This document shows positions 15,915 to 24,463 of a stretch of DNA of 49,150 bases, piece by piece. Made by a program: the position numbers and the translations under genes. The notes under the pieces are model-generated. The model had not been told where the DNA came from. It saw only the letters and a program-made list of their open reading frames with translations, and ran no database searches. Within the stretch, counting starts at the first letter, position 1; the number at the start of each line of letters is the position of its first letter. This DNA is from Acidobacteriota bacterium (GTDB lineage Bacteria; Acidobacteriota; Terriglobia; Terriglobales; Acidobacteriaceae), in contig JAKAFB010000017.1 in NCBI GenBank assembly GCA_021818105.1, forward strand, positions 1-49,150. Reading direction: 5' to 3'.

Positions 15915-17104
15915 AAAGATGTGCTCCGATACTTGCGATTTTCTGCCAATGCGACCCCCCAAACCGCGCCTACAATCAACAGTCCTGTTGAACAGATAAG
16001 TAGAGGGTTGGATGCCGACTCCCAGAGGTAAGCAATATAGGGAGGCGCGAGGAATGACATCGCCCCGCCCCTTCTTACCAGAGCAACCGCAGGAAAAAAG
16101 ATCGCAACCAGCATAAGTAGCGCAAGAGGGATGCCAAACCACCGAATCATCTCCACATATGTCAACTCGGTCAGCGCAGTCTTGGCCTGAAAGCCCTCCG
16201 TATAGAACTCCGTGTCAGCGCCCTGTCCCCATAGCAAATATGTTGGGTGCACATCAAACTCCACAGCATATGATCGCAGGTGTCCCAATTTGGCCGCGTT
16301 CGACGACTCATCCGAACGAAAAAAGCTCACAAAGTAGGTTGTCGGGAGCAGCACGATTATGAAAAGAATGGAAAATGCTGTCACCATTCCGAATCTTGTC
16401 CTGATCTTCTTGAATAAAAATGCAAGCATGACAAGGAATGCGGCAATTGCCGTGGCCCTGCTATCTGAACACAGCATAGCTGCTATAAAGGTTGCTGTTA
16501 GGAAAAGACTAACGGCCTTGCCCGGTTGATCAAGGAGGTTTCGAAGGAAATAAGCCATCGGAAAAACTAAAACGCCCACCGTTTTGTAATAAAAGCTGCC
16601 AATCCCAAGACCAAGCAAGCTGCGAGAGCGGAAAAACGCATTATCCTTTTCCACGAAAAAATCTCGGACAACAACGAACAGAGTCGGAGCCCAAATGCTC
16701 AGCGCAACTAACGCCAGTGTAAAAATGGCGACGACGAAGCTCCATCTGATGATGTGCTTAGTTAAATCTATTCTCTCGCTAGAAATCACTGGGATGAGAA
16801 GTAGTACGGAAAACTCCTTCATTAGTTGGAAATCTGGACCGTCTGGTGGAAGGGAGTTGCCGAGAATCCCGATAAGCGTCGCCACTCCCGGGATGATCAG
16901 GACAAAGAGCAGGACACCGGCCAAAATCCAAGGGTTGCCTACCTTAACTACTCCAAAGGCAACACGAACCATCCAAAGGGCTAGTGTGAGGGCAAGCAGC
17001 GGAAGCTTCAGATGCAGCACGTTATCCGCAGGATCTACCAATATGGCTCCCACAAATCCCGTGAGAGCGACCACGAGAGCGAGTTGTGAAATCTTAGAAA
17101 GCAT
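15911..17104 (-). CDS. O-antigen/exopolysaccharide polymerase-like membrane protein (Wzy-type)
   Basis: 397 residues with roughly ten to twelve hydrophobic segments, for example LALVVALTGFVGAIL, PLLALTLALWMV and SILFIIVLLPTTYFVSFF. A larger periplasmic loop with LWGQGADTEFYTEGF lies before the last membrane segments. The SRATAIAAFLVMLAF region and the loop before the C-terminus are typical of the O-antigen ligase/polymerase superfamily. Position between a flippase, a chain-length regulator and glycosyltransferases favours polymerase (Wzy) over ligase. Sequence here is noticeably AT-richer than flanking genes. Its stop overlaps the GT2 start. Wzy proteins diverge quickly, so the label is by topology and context. 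Confidence 0.78.
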   Translation of the reverse strand: MLSKISQLALVVALTGFVGAILVDPADNVLHLKLPLLALTLALWMVRVAFGVVKVGNPWILAGVLLFVLIIPGVATLIGILGNSLPPDGPDFQLMKEFSVLLLIPVISSERIDLTKHIIRWSFVVAIFTLALVALSIWAPTLFVVVRDFFVEKDNAFFRSRSLLGLGIGSFYYKTVGVLVFPMAYFLRNLLDQPGKAVSLFLTATFIAAMLCSDSRATAIAAFLVMLAFLFKKIRTRFGMVTAFSILFIIVLLPTTYFVSFFRSDESSNAAKLGHLRSYAVEFDVHPTYLLWGQGADTEFYTEGFQAKTALTELTYVEMIRWFGIPLALLMLVAIFFPAVALVRRGGAMSFLAPPYIAYLWESASNPLLICSTGLLIVGAVWGVALAENRKYRSTSL

Positions 17105-17272
17105 TTTGATACAGAATTCTGCATCTCACTGTGTTGTGCGAGAAGATCATCAAGGTGTATCTCCGCGGGACGTAGTTCCTCAAGGCTAGCAGTAAGAATC
17201 TGCTCAACATCGAAATCTTGCGAGCCATTCCAAGTTCACGAGCATTAAGTATGCCATCGGCAAGCTCATCTC
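17105..17272 (-). pseudogene. Possible degenerate second copy of a GT9 C-terminus
   Basis: The gap between the GT9 and polymerase genes is not featureless. On the minus strand one frame reads DVEQILTASLEEL (about 17174-17212). The intact upstream GT9 ends with DVEQVWTASLQAL. At the nucleotide level the two stretches match with mostly third-position differences, as expected of diverged coding copies. A stop lies a few codons upstream in this frame, and no start or complete domain is present. It may be the leftover tail of a duplicated or deleted glycosyltransferase gene. The match is short and could be coincidence. Confidence 0.35.
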
Positions 17273-18553
17273 CTATCGCGCCAGCGCCTGCAGGCTTGCG
17301 GTCCAGACCTGCTCGACATCAATCTGAGCAAGGCAGTGCGCCTCGGCTGCGCGACACTCGTTGACGCACGGCGGGAGCAATGTCCTGGGCTGCAGAACGG
17401 TGACCGAGGGACCAACCGGGCGGTTGCGCGCAGGCGATTGATGGTGATCTACTTCGCCATCCATCGGATACGCGTTGAGCGAAATTGTGGGAATGCCAAG
17501 CCCTCCGGCTATGTGTCCTGTGCCGGAGTCGTTTCCGATGAAGAGCGAGGCGTTGTTCAGCAGCCCGATGAGTTCCAGCAGATTCAACTTTCCGGCGACA
17601 TGACGAACGCGCGAGCCGAGTCCGTCGGCAATTCCCGCTACCAGATTTGTCTCGGCAGGAGTTCCGGTGATCAGCACTGTGAGGTCGGTCTGCTTGGCAA
17701 GGCGCATGGCGATCTCCCGGAAATTCGCGGCAGGCCATTTGCGATAGTCAGCGCCCGCTCCCGGTGAGATGACTGCATATCGCTCATCAGACTTGAGCCC
17801 GACACGCTGGGCAATCGACGCAAAGTTCTGCCGCTCTGCAAGAACCCGCAGACCTTGGATGGTCTGCTGCTCCGACCATATGCCCGCAGGTAACAGCCCA
17901 GCTATCTCTGCTACTTCAAGCGCTCGCATGGACTCGTGGAGATTTCTTTTCTCCTTCACCATTGCAGTCATCAGCGGATCGGGATAGCAGTGCATCTGAG
18001 ACCGTTCAGGTTCTAGCGCCGCGCCATACCCGTAGATGCGGGGAATCCCCATCAGCCACGCAGCATGCGCTCCCAGAAATGGATCTGGGCCGCCCCGGGT
18101 TATCAAGGCGACATCGAAGCTGTGCTTGATCCTGACAGATCGCGCGAATCGAGCGACAGTAAACAGCTGGTGATAGGCTCTGACTATCGGCATGAGTGCC
18201 AGCAACGACTTTCTTGTGTCGGGGCAGACTAATACTTCATCGATGCCGGGATAGTTAAACAGAATCTGTGATGGTGGAGCCGCAGAGCAGATGAAGGTTA
18301 GCCTGGCTTTCGGATGTGCGCTCCGTAACGCATCGACGAGCGGGAGACAAAATATCAAATCACCGAGAAACGGAATGAGACTTACTATGGCGATCTCAGC
18401 CGCGGGTATAGTTTGTTCGTGATCGACAGTGGGGTGGGGAGCGTACCTGCGCAGCATGCTCCCGGAAATAGGAAAGCGTGCGATCTGTCGAACGATGTGG
18501 CCGAGTGGTCGTTTCATTGATTTGTGCCAAGGTGCCAGGTTGGAAACACTCAT
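17273..18553 (-). CDS. Glycosyltransferase family 9 (heptosyltransferase-like)
   Basis: 426 residues. An N-terminal basic stretch precedes the first Rossmann domain (IAIVSLIPFLGDLIFCLPLV). The second domain carries the ADP-sugar-binding hallmarks VISPGAGADYRKWP and LFIGNDSGTGHIAGGLGIPT. This is the GT9 signature of LPS heptosyltransferases and relatives, which use ADP-heptose on the cytoplasmic face. An N-terminal extension before the fold is unusual but common in acidobacterial versions. The C-terminal DVEQVWTASLQAL is echoed in the gap downstream. It is the third gene of the cluster, 28 bases after the flippase gene. Confidence 0.9.
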   Translation of the reverse strand: MSVSNLAPWHKSMKRPLGHIVRQIARFPISGSMLRRYAPHPTVDHEQTIPAAEIAIVSLIPFLGDLIFCLPLVDALRSAHPKARLTFICSAAPPSQILFNYPGIDEVLVCPDTRKSLLALMPIVRAYHQLFTVARFARSVRIKHSFDVALITRGGPDPFLGAHAAWLMGIPRIYGYGAALEPERSQMHCYPDPLMTAMVKEKRNLHESMRALEVAEIAGLLPAGIWSEQQTIQGLRVLAERQNFASIAQRVGLKSDERYAVISPGAGADYRKWPAANFREIAMRLAKQTDLTVLITGTPAETNLVAGIADGLGSRVRHVAGKLNLLELIGLLNNASLFIGNDSGTGHIAGGLGIPTISLNAYPMDGEVDHHQSPARNRPVGPSVTVLQPRTLLPPCVNECRAAEAHCLAQIDVEQVWTASLQALAR

Positions 18554-18581
18554 ACTGCGATTCAGTCAATCATTGCCTGTA

Positions 18582-19946
18582 TCACACAACAATCGACTCG
18601 GGGCGCATCCTAAGAATAGAGCGGACCTCCCAAGCCTGAACTATAACAATGAATGCTAGATACGAAACCACGGTCCCCAGAATTACACCGGTGATACCCA
18701 TAGATCTTACCCACCAGAGAGTCAGTGCAAGATTGGCAGCTGCTGCCAGCGAGGACGAAATCGCCTGCTTGCCCATGCGCGAGGTAGCTCCCATCAGGCA
18801 TGCCTGATTCACTGTTACAGCGTAAAGAACCATCCATACGCACATGATTACCAGAAGGGCCATGGAGGGGACTGCCGCCGGACCAGCCCACACGCGGATA
18901 ATGGCCCTGCCAAAGGGAAGAAGAATGGCACATGCAAGCACCATGCACGCTACAGTGATCCAATGCACGCTGCGGTACGTCCTCCGGATCCAGTGCATCT
19001 GCTTTCTGGCCCAGGCTTCAGAATAGGCCGGCCACAATGCGGGGGCAGCCAGCGTCTGGAGCGCCGTCGCGTAGGTGGTCAGACGCCACGTCACGCTGTA
19101 CGGAGTGACCTCTGCCGGACTGAGGAAATGCGAGATGACGAGATTGTCGCTGTTGAAGACGACTAGTCCCGCGAGCTGGATGACAAAGAACTGGCCACCC
19201 GAATGGAAAATGCGCTTCAGGTGGCCTTGTCGGAAAAGCATTGGCGTAGGCCTGAGCCAAGGCTTCTTGAAGAGAGCGAGCCATGCAAAACAAGCAACAC
19301 TGGCGATCAGTGTAGCCCCGGCGTATGCTGCGACCAGGTCGACCAGCGACCCTTTGAAGAGGACTACTCCAAGAATGGCGAGAAGGCCCAAGATGCTTCC
19401 CCCTGCCGTAAATAAATTGGCGATATGCAGTTCCTGATATCCGCCAAGCGCTTTCGATGCAAGGCCGGCAGGCAAGCCCACAAGGAACAAAACGAAAGCG
19501 ATTACTACCGATTTGGAAACCATGGGCACCAATGTCGGATCGTGTACGTTCAAGAGATATCCAATATTCACATGCGGCCAAGCCACCCAGCCAGCGAGCC
19601 CCAGCGCAGTGGAGATAAGGGTCATTGCAAGGAAAGCCGTGCTGAAGTACTCTGCCGCGGCATCACGATCGTCTTTCGCATAAGCTTCCGAAATAAGGTT
19701 GGTAAGCGTATTTGCAATTCCAATGTCAAGGACAACCAGCATCGTGATCGTTGTGCTAATTGTGATCCACAGCCCATACTGCTCTGCACCAAGGTAGCGC
19801 ACTGTAATGGGAACGCTGACAGCGTTCAGCAGAAGAACACTGCCTTTGCCAACAACAGCCGTTCCCAGTGCGCTCAATATCCGTCGAAGGCGACCTTTGT
19901 CTCTTAGCGGAGTCTCAGCAGTCGAAATTTCGAAAGGCCGAATCAT
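18582..19946 (-). CDS. Polysaccharide flippase (Wzx/MATE-like)
   Basis: 454 residues with about 12-14 hydrophobic segments. Seen are VLLLNAVSVPITVRYLGAEQ near the start, the typical Wzx YGLWITISTTITMLVVLDIG, and SDNLVISHFLSPAEVTPYSV. The pattern is that of the polysaccharide biosynthesis/MATE-like flippases that move undecaprenyl-linked repeat units across the inner membrane. The start ATG at 19946 overlaps the upstream wzz-like stop (ATGA at 19943-19946), indicating translational coupling. With wzy-like and wzz-like genes in the same cluster, a Wzx/Wzy-dependent export route is likely. Confidence 0.88.
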   Translation of the reverse strand: MIRPFEISTAETPLRDKGRLRRILSALGTAVVGKGSVLLLNAVSVPITVRYLGAEQYGLWITISTTITMLVVLDIGIANTLTNLISEAYAKDDRDAAAEYFSTAFLAMTLISTALGLAGWVAWPHVNIGYLLNVHDPTLVPMVSKSVVIAFVLFLVGLPAGLASKALGGYQELHIANLFTAGGSILGLLAILGVVLFKGSLVDLVAAYAGATLIASVACFAWLALFKKPWLRPTPMLFRQGHLKRIFHSGGQFFVIQLAGLVVFNSDNLVISHFLSPAEVTPYSVTWRLTTYATALQTLAAPALWPAYSEAWARKQMHWIRRTYRSVHWITVACMVLACAILLPFGRAIIRVWAGPAAVPSMALLVIMCVWMVLYAVTVNQACLMGATSRMGKQAISSSLAAAANLALTLWWVRSMGITGVILGTVVSYLAFIVIVQAWEVRSILRMRPESIVV

Positions 19947-21205
19947 TTGATTGAGCAGGCCTGTCGAAGGAAGGCGAGCTTTGAAGAGGTCTCCGGATCG
20001 TCCTTCATGCGTTGCAGGGCGGCTTGGAAGAGCACGGTGAAGATTCCAATAAAAAATCCTACGAAACCAGCGGCGATCACAATGAGAATGCGCTTTGGAA
20101 ATGATCTCTTATCCGGAGGAATCGCGGCGTCGACGACCTGAATGAGCGCGCCTTCCTTGGCTTCGTCAAGCTTGGCGATCTGGAACTGCTGTGCCAGGAT
20201 GTTGAAGATTGTCTCGTTGTACTTCACGTCGCGCAGCTTGCGCACGTATTCTAGGCCAGCCTCCGGCACCTTGCCCTTGGGGACGATGATGCTGCCACTG
20301 GTGCCGTCCCCGGAGCCGCCGAGGTTGGTCAACTGAGCCTTCAGGCTATCCAATTCCTGCTGCGCCTGCACCAGTTGCGCGTTCTCGCCCGTGGCATAAG
20401 TCTGCATGCCCTGGATTTGAACTTCCTTTGCCGCGACCTGTGCGCGCAGCGAAGCCGCTGTCTCAATCAGCGCGCGGGCCTGGCTGTCGAGTTGAATCAT
20501 TCCGGTCTTGAGTTCGGTTTCTTTCAGTGCCTCTTCTGCGTCGGCAAGTTTGTCCTTGGCCTGCTCAAGCTGCTGCTGGAAGAAGAGTCGGCGCTGACCT
20601 GCCTCTGTGATGGCCAGATGCTCAGATAGCCTGCGGAATTGGTCGACGTAACCATTGGCTAGCTCGGCGGCACGCTGAGGATTACGATCCTTCACTGAGA
20701 TGTGAATCATGCCATCCTTGGTGCTGCCGTCCACTGTCGTGTGCTTTTCGAATTCTTTGCGCGCATCAGAAAGATACTTCTTGTGGTACTCCTGCATCAG
20801 GCCGTAGCGTTGCACCATTGCATCTTCCACGGTGCGACTCTTGAACATAGCCACGAACTTGTCATTAGGATTCTTGATGCCGAGGCTGCCACCTGCAAGA
20901 GCTGCCATGCCACCCAGGTTGCCGAGTTGCGCGGAAAGAGCGGATCCCATTGAGGATTCTTGCACCGGAGGCAGTAAGATTACATCGGCCGTGTAGCTCT
21001 TTGGAAGAAGCAGGGAAACGATGACCGCAATGACGGCAAAGGTAACCGTGACCCAAAGAATGGTCCGCTTACGCTCGGCAAGAACAATCAGCAGGTCGAG
21101 CAGGGAGATCTCTTCCTCTTCCTTTGGCCTTGCAGCGGCGGGCACACTGGCTGCAAGCGAGGCGGCTTGCTCTTGCTGTTCGGCGAGCGATGTCTCAGTT
21201 GCCAT
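19943..21205 (-). CDS. Wzz-type polysaccharide chain-length determinant
   Basis: 420 residues. An acidic N-terminus is followed by the Wzz domain entry EEEISLLDLLIVLAERKRTI and a first membrane segment. After this comes a long periplasmic coiled-coil (about residues 190-310, for example AKDKLADAEEALKETELKTG). A second membrane segment near the C-terminus (ILIVIAAGFVGFFIGIFTVL) is preceded by the Pro-rich DAAIPPDKRSFPKR. No Walker kinase domain is attached, so it is the Wzz type rather than a BY-kinase fusion. It sets polymer length with Wzy. It is the first gene of the leftward cluster. About 200 bases of upstream DNA contain a TATAAAG stretch that could be a -10 region. Confidence 0.9.
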   Translation of the reverse strand: MATETSLAEQQEQAASLAASVPAAARPKEEEEISLLDLLIVLAERKRTILWVTVTFAVIAVIVSLLLPKSYTADVILLPPVQESSMGSALSAQLGNLGGMAALAGGSLGIKNPNDKFVAMFKSRTVEDAMVQRYGLMQEYHKKYLSDARKEFEKHTTVDGSTKDGMIHISVKDRNPQRAAELANGYVDQFRRLSEHLAITEAGQRRLFFQQQLEQAKDKLADAEEALKETELKTGMIQLDSQARALIETAASLRAQVAAKEVQIQGMQTYATGENAQLVQAQQELDSLKAQLTNLGGSGDGTSGSIIVPKGKVPEAGLEYVRKLRDVKYNETIFNILAQQFQIAKLDEAKEGALIQVVDAAIPPDKRSFPKRILIVIAAGFVGFFIGIFTVLFQAALQRMKDDPETSSKLAFLRQACSIK

Positions 21206-21414
21206 GATCCCCTACTGGACTTTGGATTGTTCAGTTGCTTCTCTCAGCATTCTACAAGCAGTGCTATCTCCAACATAGACTCCAAAGATACCCCCGATGA
21301 CACAGGGATGGTGGAATTCTTTATAAAGTGATGTGACTGGGAAACGCCAGGATGGGTGGTTGGGCACAGAACTTCTGTGCCTTCCGATGCACGACCGGCC
21401 GACGCGTCATGCGC

Positions 21415-22629
21415 TCAATCCAGGGGGACTGTCGGTGTGTGCTCCACATCAAATGTGGAATAGCTGCGGGTCTGGCTATTGATTTCCACGCGCAACTCGT
21501 GCCACAACTCATCTGGAATCTTGAGGAAGACTTCCACTACCGCGGGGTCAAACTGTGTTCCGGAGCAGCGTAGGATCTCTCGTCGCGCGACGTCGAAGCC
21601 CCGGGCCTTGCGATAGGGTCTGTCGCTGGTGATGGCATCCATGGCGTCGGCAACCGCAAAAATGCGCGCGCCAATCGGAATCTCCGCCCCGCGCAGACCG
21701 CTAGGATAGCCGCTGCCGTCAAAGTGCTCCTGGTGCGTGTAAACGATGGCCGCTGCTTCGCTGAGGAATGGGATCTTGCGCAGAATCTGGTAGCCGCGCG
21801 AGCAGTGGTCGCGCATCACCATCCGCTCCTCCTCGGTGAGCTTGTCTGGCTTGCGCAGAATCTCGTCCGGGATGGCCATTTTCCCGATGTCGTGCAGATA
21901 GGCACCGCGGGCAATCACGCGAATGTCAGCCGGGGCAATGCCCATGGCGCGTGCCAGCGCAATCGTGTAGGCGGTCACGCGCTTGGAATGGCCTTCGGTC
22001 TCCGAATCTTTCAGATCGAGCGCATCGCCCAGCGCCTCCAGCGTCACATCATAGGAGTGTTCCAGATCCTCCATCGCCTGGCGCAGCATCTCTGTGCGCG
22101 CGTGAACAACCTGCTCCAGGCTCTGCCGGTAGTTGTGGCTGTCCTGCAGTGCTCTGCGATGGTCCAGAGCCCGCTGCACAGTGGCCACAAGATGGTCGCG
22201 CTCGAATGGCTTGAGCAGGTAGTCATAGGCGCCACGCCGCATGGAATCAATTGCGACACTGATATCGTGGATCGCGCTCACCATCACGACGGGAAGATGC
22301 GGTTGGTCCGTGTGGATGCGCTCCAGCAAAGCGATGCCGCTGCGGTCCTGCATCACAATGTCCGTCAGCACCAGGTCAAAGGGCCTCTGCGCCAGTGTTT
22401 CTATGGCCTCAGCGCCGCTACCCGCCAGATGCACCTCGTAGCCTTGCCGCTCCAGCGCAGTACCGATCATTGAGCGAACGTGCGCTTCATCGTCCACTAC
22501 GAGAATGCGCGCAGACTTGCGCGCCTGTATACGCGCATCCCGCACGTCCCCCAAAGAGACCTCAGGTTTCATTCCGCTCGTGTCTGTCAGATTCGATGCC
22601 AAACCCTTGTATCTCCATGTCACCAGCAT
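21415..22629 (-). CDS. Response regulator with HD-GYP c-di-GMP phosphodiesterase domain (RpfG-like)
   Basis: 404 residues. The N-terminal receiver domain begins ARILVVDDEAHVRSMIG. Its phospho-acceptor Asp sits in LVLTDIVMQDRSG and its conserved Lys in DYLLKPFERD. A helical linker leads into an HD-GYP domain with GAYLHDIGKMAIPDEIL (HD), HQEHFDGSGYPSGLRG (GYP) and VADAMDAITSDRPYRKA. Such proteins hydrolyse c-di-GMP when phosphorylated. The start at 22629 is the longest; an ATG at 22572 (MKPEVSLGD) would remove 19 residues. No histidine kinase is adjacent. It lies just upstream, on the same strand, of the polysaccharide cluster, whose output is often controlled by c-di-GMP. Confidence 0.93.
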   Translation of the reverse strand: MLVTWRYKGLASNLTDTSGMKPEVSLGDVRDARIQARKSARILVVDDEAHVRSMIGTALERQGYEVHLAGSGAEAIETLAQRPFDLVLTDIVMQDRSGIALLERIHTDQPHLPVVMVSAIHDISVAIDSMRRGAYDYLLKPFERDHLVATVQRALDHRRALQDSHNYRQSLEQVVHARTEMLRQAMEDLEHSYDVTLEALGDALDLKDSETEGHSKRVTAYTIALARAMGIAPADIRVIARGAYLHDIGKMAIPDEILRKPDKLTEEERMVMRDHCSRGYQILRKIPFLSEAAAIVYTHQEHFDGSGYPSGLRGAEIPIGARIFAVADAMDAITSDRPYRKARGFDVARREILRCSGTQFDPAVVEVFLKIPDELWHELRVEINSQTRSYSTFDVEHTPTVPLD

Positions 22630-23032
22630 CCGCTTGCCATGCGCGGCAGGGGATGCTTCTCATCTGTGAATCATCGGGGCCGCTGGCCATTGAAGCCAAA
22701 ACTCACCCCCTACGCTTCGCAACGCGACCTGCTTCTGATTTGGGGAAAATGAAGACACCCGCTGAGGGTTGCCGGCATGCTGATTGAATTGTGGCCGGTC
22801 ACTTCGCATTGCACCGTGCCTTCCGCGTACCTCACCGCTCCACCGGGGCTGAGATGAAGTTACGCCAGCTAGCGACCGGGCGCAAGCGTTTACGTGGATA
22901 GTACCAAAGTATTCAAGTGGCGCGTAGACTTTGTTGCACAAAATTGCTGAACTTGTGAGCTATTGACACAGAAGTTGTAGGCCCATGGCATCCACTACGT
23001 TCCACAAGCCCTCATCCGCATGCTGTGGCCTT
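22630..23032. other. Intergenic region, about 400 bases, no gene found
   Basis: Between the HD-GYP gene and the end of glmU, both on the minus strand. Reading both strands I see no convincing ORF, tRNA or strong terminator. The part nearest glmU (about 22900-22975) is AT-richer and is the likely promoter region of the HD-GYP gene, but no clean -35/-10 pair with proper spacing stands out. Confidence 0.5.
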
Positions 23033-24463
23033 CTAGTCCTGCTTTTTTTGGCGTGTCCGGCGTTCCGCCACCCAGCCTTCCTTTGTTTCCTGGCGTGCGC
23101 GTCCCAAGGCCAGCGCTCCGGCCGGAACATCCTTGGTTATGCAGGAACCGGCGCCAATGTAGGCTCCATCCGCAATTGTCACCGGCGCAACAAGCGTGGC
23201 ATCGCTGCCCACAAAGACGCCCTCGCCGATCGTTGTCTTGTGCTTGTGCACGCCGTCGTAGTTGCAGGTGATCACGCCCGCGCCCACATTGGTTCCCGCG
23301 CCAATTTCAGCATCTCCCAGATAGGTGAGATGGTTGGCCTTGGCGCCCTTGCCCACGCGCGTCTTCTTGGTCTCAACAAAGTTGCCGATGTGCGCATCCT
23401 CCCCGATCTCGCTGCCCGGCCTCAGCCGCGCGTACGGGCCGAGCTTCGCGCCGTCAGCCACGGTGCTGTCGTTCATGATGCAGCCCTGGTTCACCAGCAC
23501 CCCGTCGCCCAGCGTGCAGTTCTCTATCACGGAATACGAGCGGATGAAGCAATCCGAGCCAATGCGCGTATTGCCCAGCAACTGCACAAAGGGCTCGATA
23601 ATCGTGTCGGGCGCCACTTCGACCTCCGCATCAATCACGCATGTGTCCGGCCGGAAGATGGTCACGCCTGATGCCATCAGCCGGTTGGCTGTTGCGGCGC
23701 GCAACGTCGCATCCAGTGCCACCAACTCGGCGATGGTGTTCGCGCCAAGAACTTCAGCGGCCTCGGCTGCCTGTACGGCAAGCACCTGTTCGCCGGCCGT
23801 GCGCAACAGGCCGGCCATGTCGGTCAGGTAGAGCTCGCCGTGTGCATTGTCGGTGGTCAGCATGTCCAGATGCCTGAGTAGCGGCGCGGTCTTAAAGGCA
23901 TAAATGCCGGAGTTGATTTCGCGAATGGATTGCTGCTCCGGCGTCAGCGCCTTTTGCTCCACAATGGCCTGCACTTCAGGCGAGCCGGGTGAGGTGCGCA
24001 CGATGCGCCCATAGCCTGTGGGATTCTCCGGCGCCGCCGTCAGGATGGTCATGGCCGCCTGCTCAGACTGGTGGAAGCTCCAAACGGCTTCGATTGTCTC
24101 CGGCCGGATGAGCGGCACGTCGCCGGAAAGTACGAGGATGTTTTCGTATGGGGCAATGGCCTCACGCGCGCATTGAATCGCGTGTCCGGTGCCGCGCTGC
24201 TCGATCTGCTCCACAAACCGCACGCCGCTGGCCTGAACCGCCTCACGCACACGCTCGGCCTGGTGGCCAATCACGACGATGATGTCAGGGGGAGTCACAA
24301 TGCGGCTGGCCGCTGCAATCACGTGGCTCAGCAGCGGCTTGCCGCCAATCGCATGAAGTACCTTGGGCCGCCGCGACTTGAGCCGCGTGCCCTTGCCCGC
24401 AGCCATGATGACGACGGCCAGCTTCCCATTCGGCTGGCCGCCATTCGTTTGTGTCGTGCTCAC
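23033..24463 (-). CDS. glmU: GlmU: GlcN-1-P acetyltransferase / GlcNAc-1-P uridyltransferase
   Basis: 476 residues. The N-terminal pyrophosphorylase domain begins LAVVIMAAGKGTRLKSRRPK and carries LSGDVPLIRPETIEA. The C-terminal half is a left-handed beta-helix of hexapeptide repeats (for example NHLTYLGDAEIGAGTNVGAG and NYDGVHKHKTTIGEG), with the acetyl-CoA site near the end. It makes UDP-GlcNAc, the precursor of peptidoglycan, LPS and many polysaccharides. Size and domain order are normal. Its ATG overlaps the stop of the upstream M16-family gene (24460-24463), so it is translated as part of an unusual operon with two M16 proteins. Both belong to envelope biology. Confidence 0.97.
   Translation of the reverse strand: MSTTQTNGGQPNGKLAVVIMAAGKGTRLKSRRPKVLHAIGGKPLLSHVIAAASRIVTPPDIIVVIGHQAERVREAVQASGVRFVEQIEQRGTGHAIQCAREAIAPYENILVLSGDVPLIRPETIEAVWSFHQSEQAAMTILTAAPENPTGYGRIVRTSPGSPEVQAIVEQKALTPEQQSIREINSGIYAFKTAPLLRHLDMLTTDNAHGELYLTDMAGLLRTAGEQVLAVQAAEAAEVLGANTIAELVALDATLRAATANRLMASGVTIFRPDTCVIDAEVEVAPDTIIEPFVQLLGNTRIGSDCFIRSYSVIENCTLGDGVLVNQGCIMNDSTVADGAKLGPYARLRPGSEIGEDAHIGNFVETKKTRVGKGAKANHLTYLGDAEIGAGTNVGAGVITCNYDGVHKHKTTIGEGVFVGSDATLVAPVTIADGAYIGAGSCITKDVPAGALALGRARQETKEGWVAERRTRQKKQD

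Noticed and set aside
15915-16142. 76-residue N-terminal extension of the GT2 protein
   Set aside because: It lies wholly within the upstream polymerase gene in another frame; the GTGA overlap gives a better start.
22985-23671. 228-codon plus-strand ORF opposite glmU
   Set aside because: Antisense shadow of the GlmU beta-helix.
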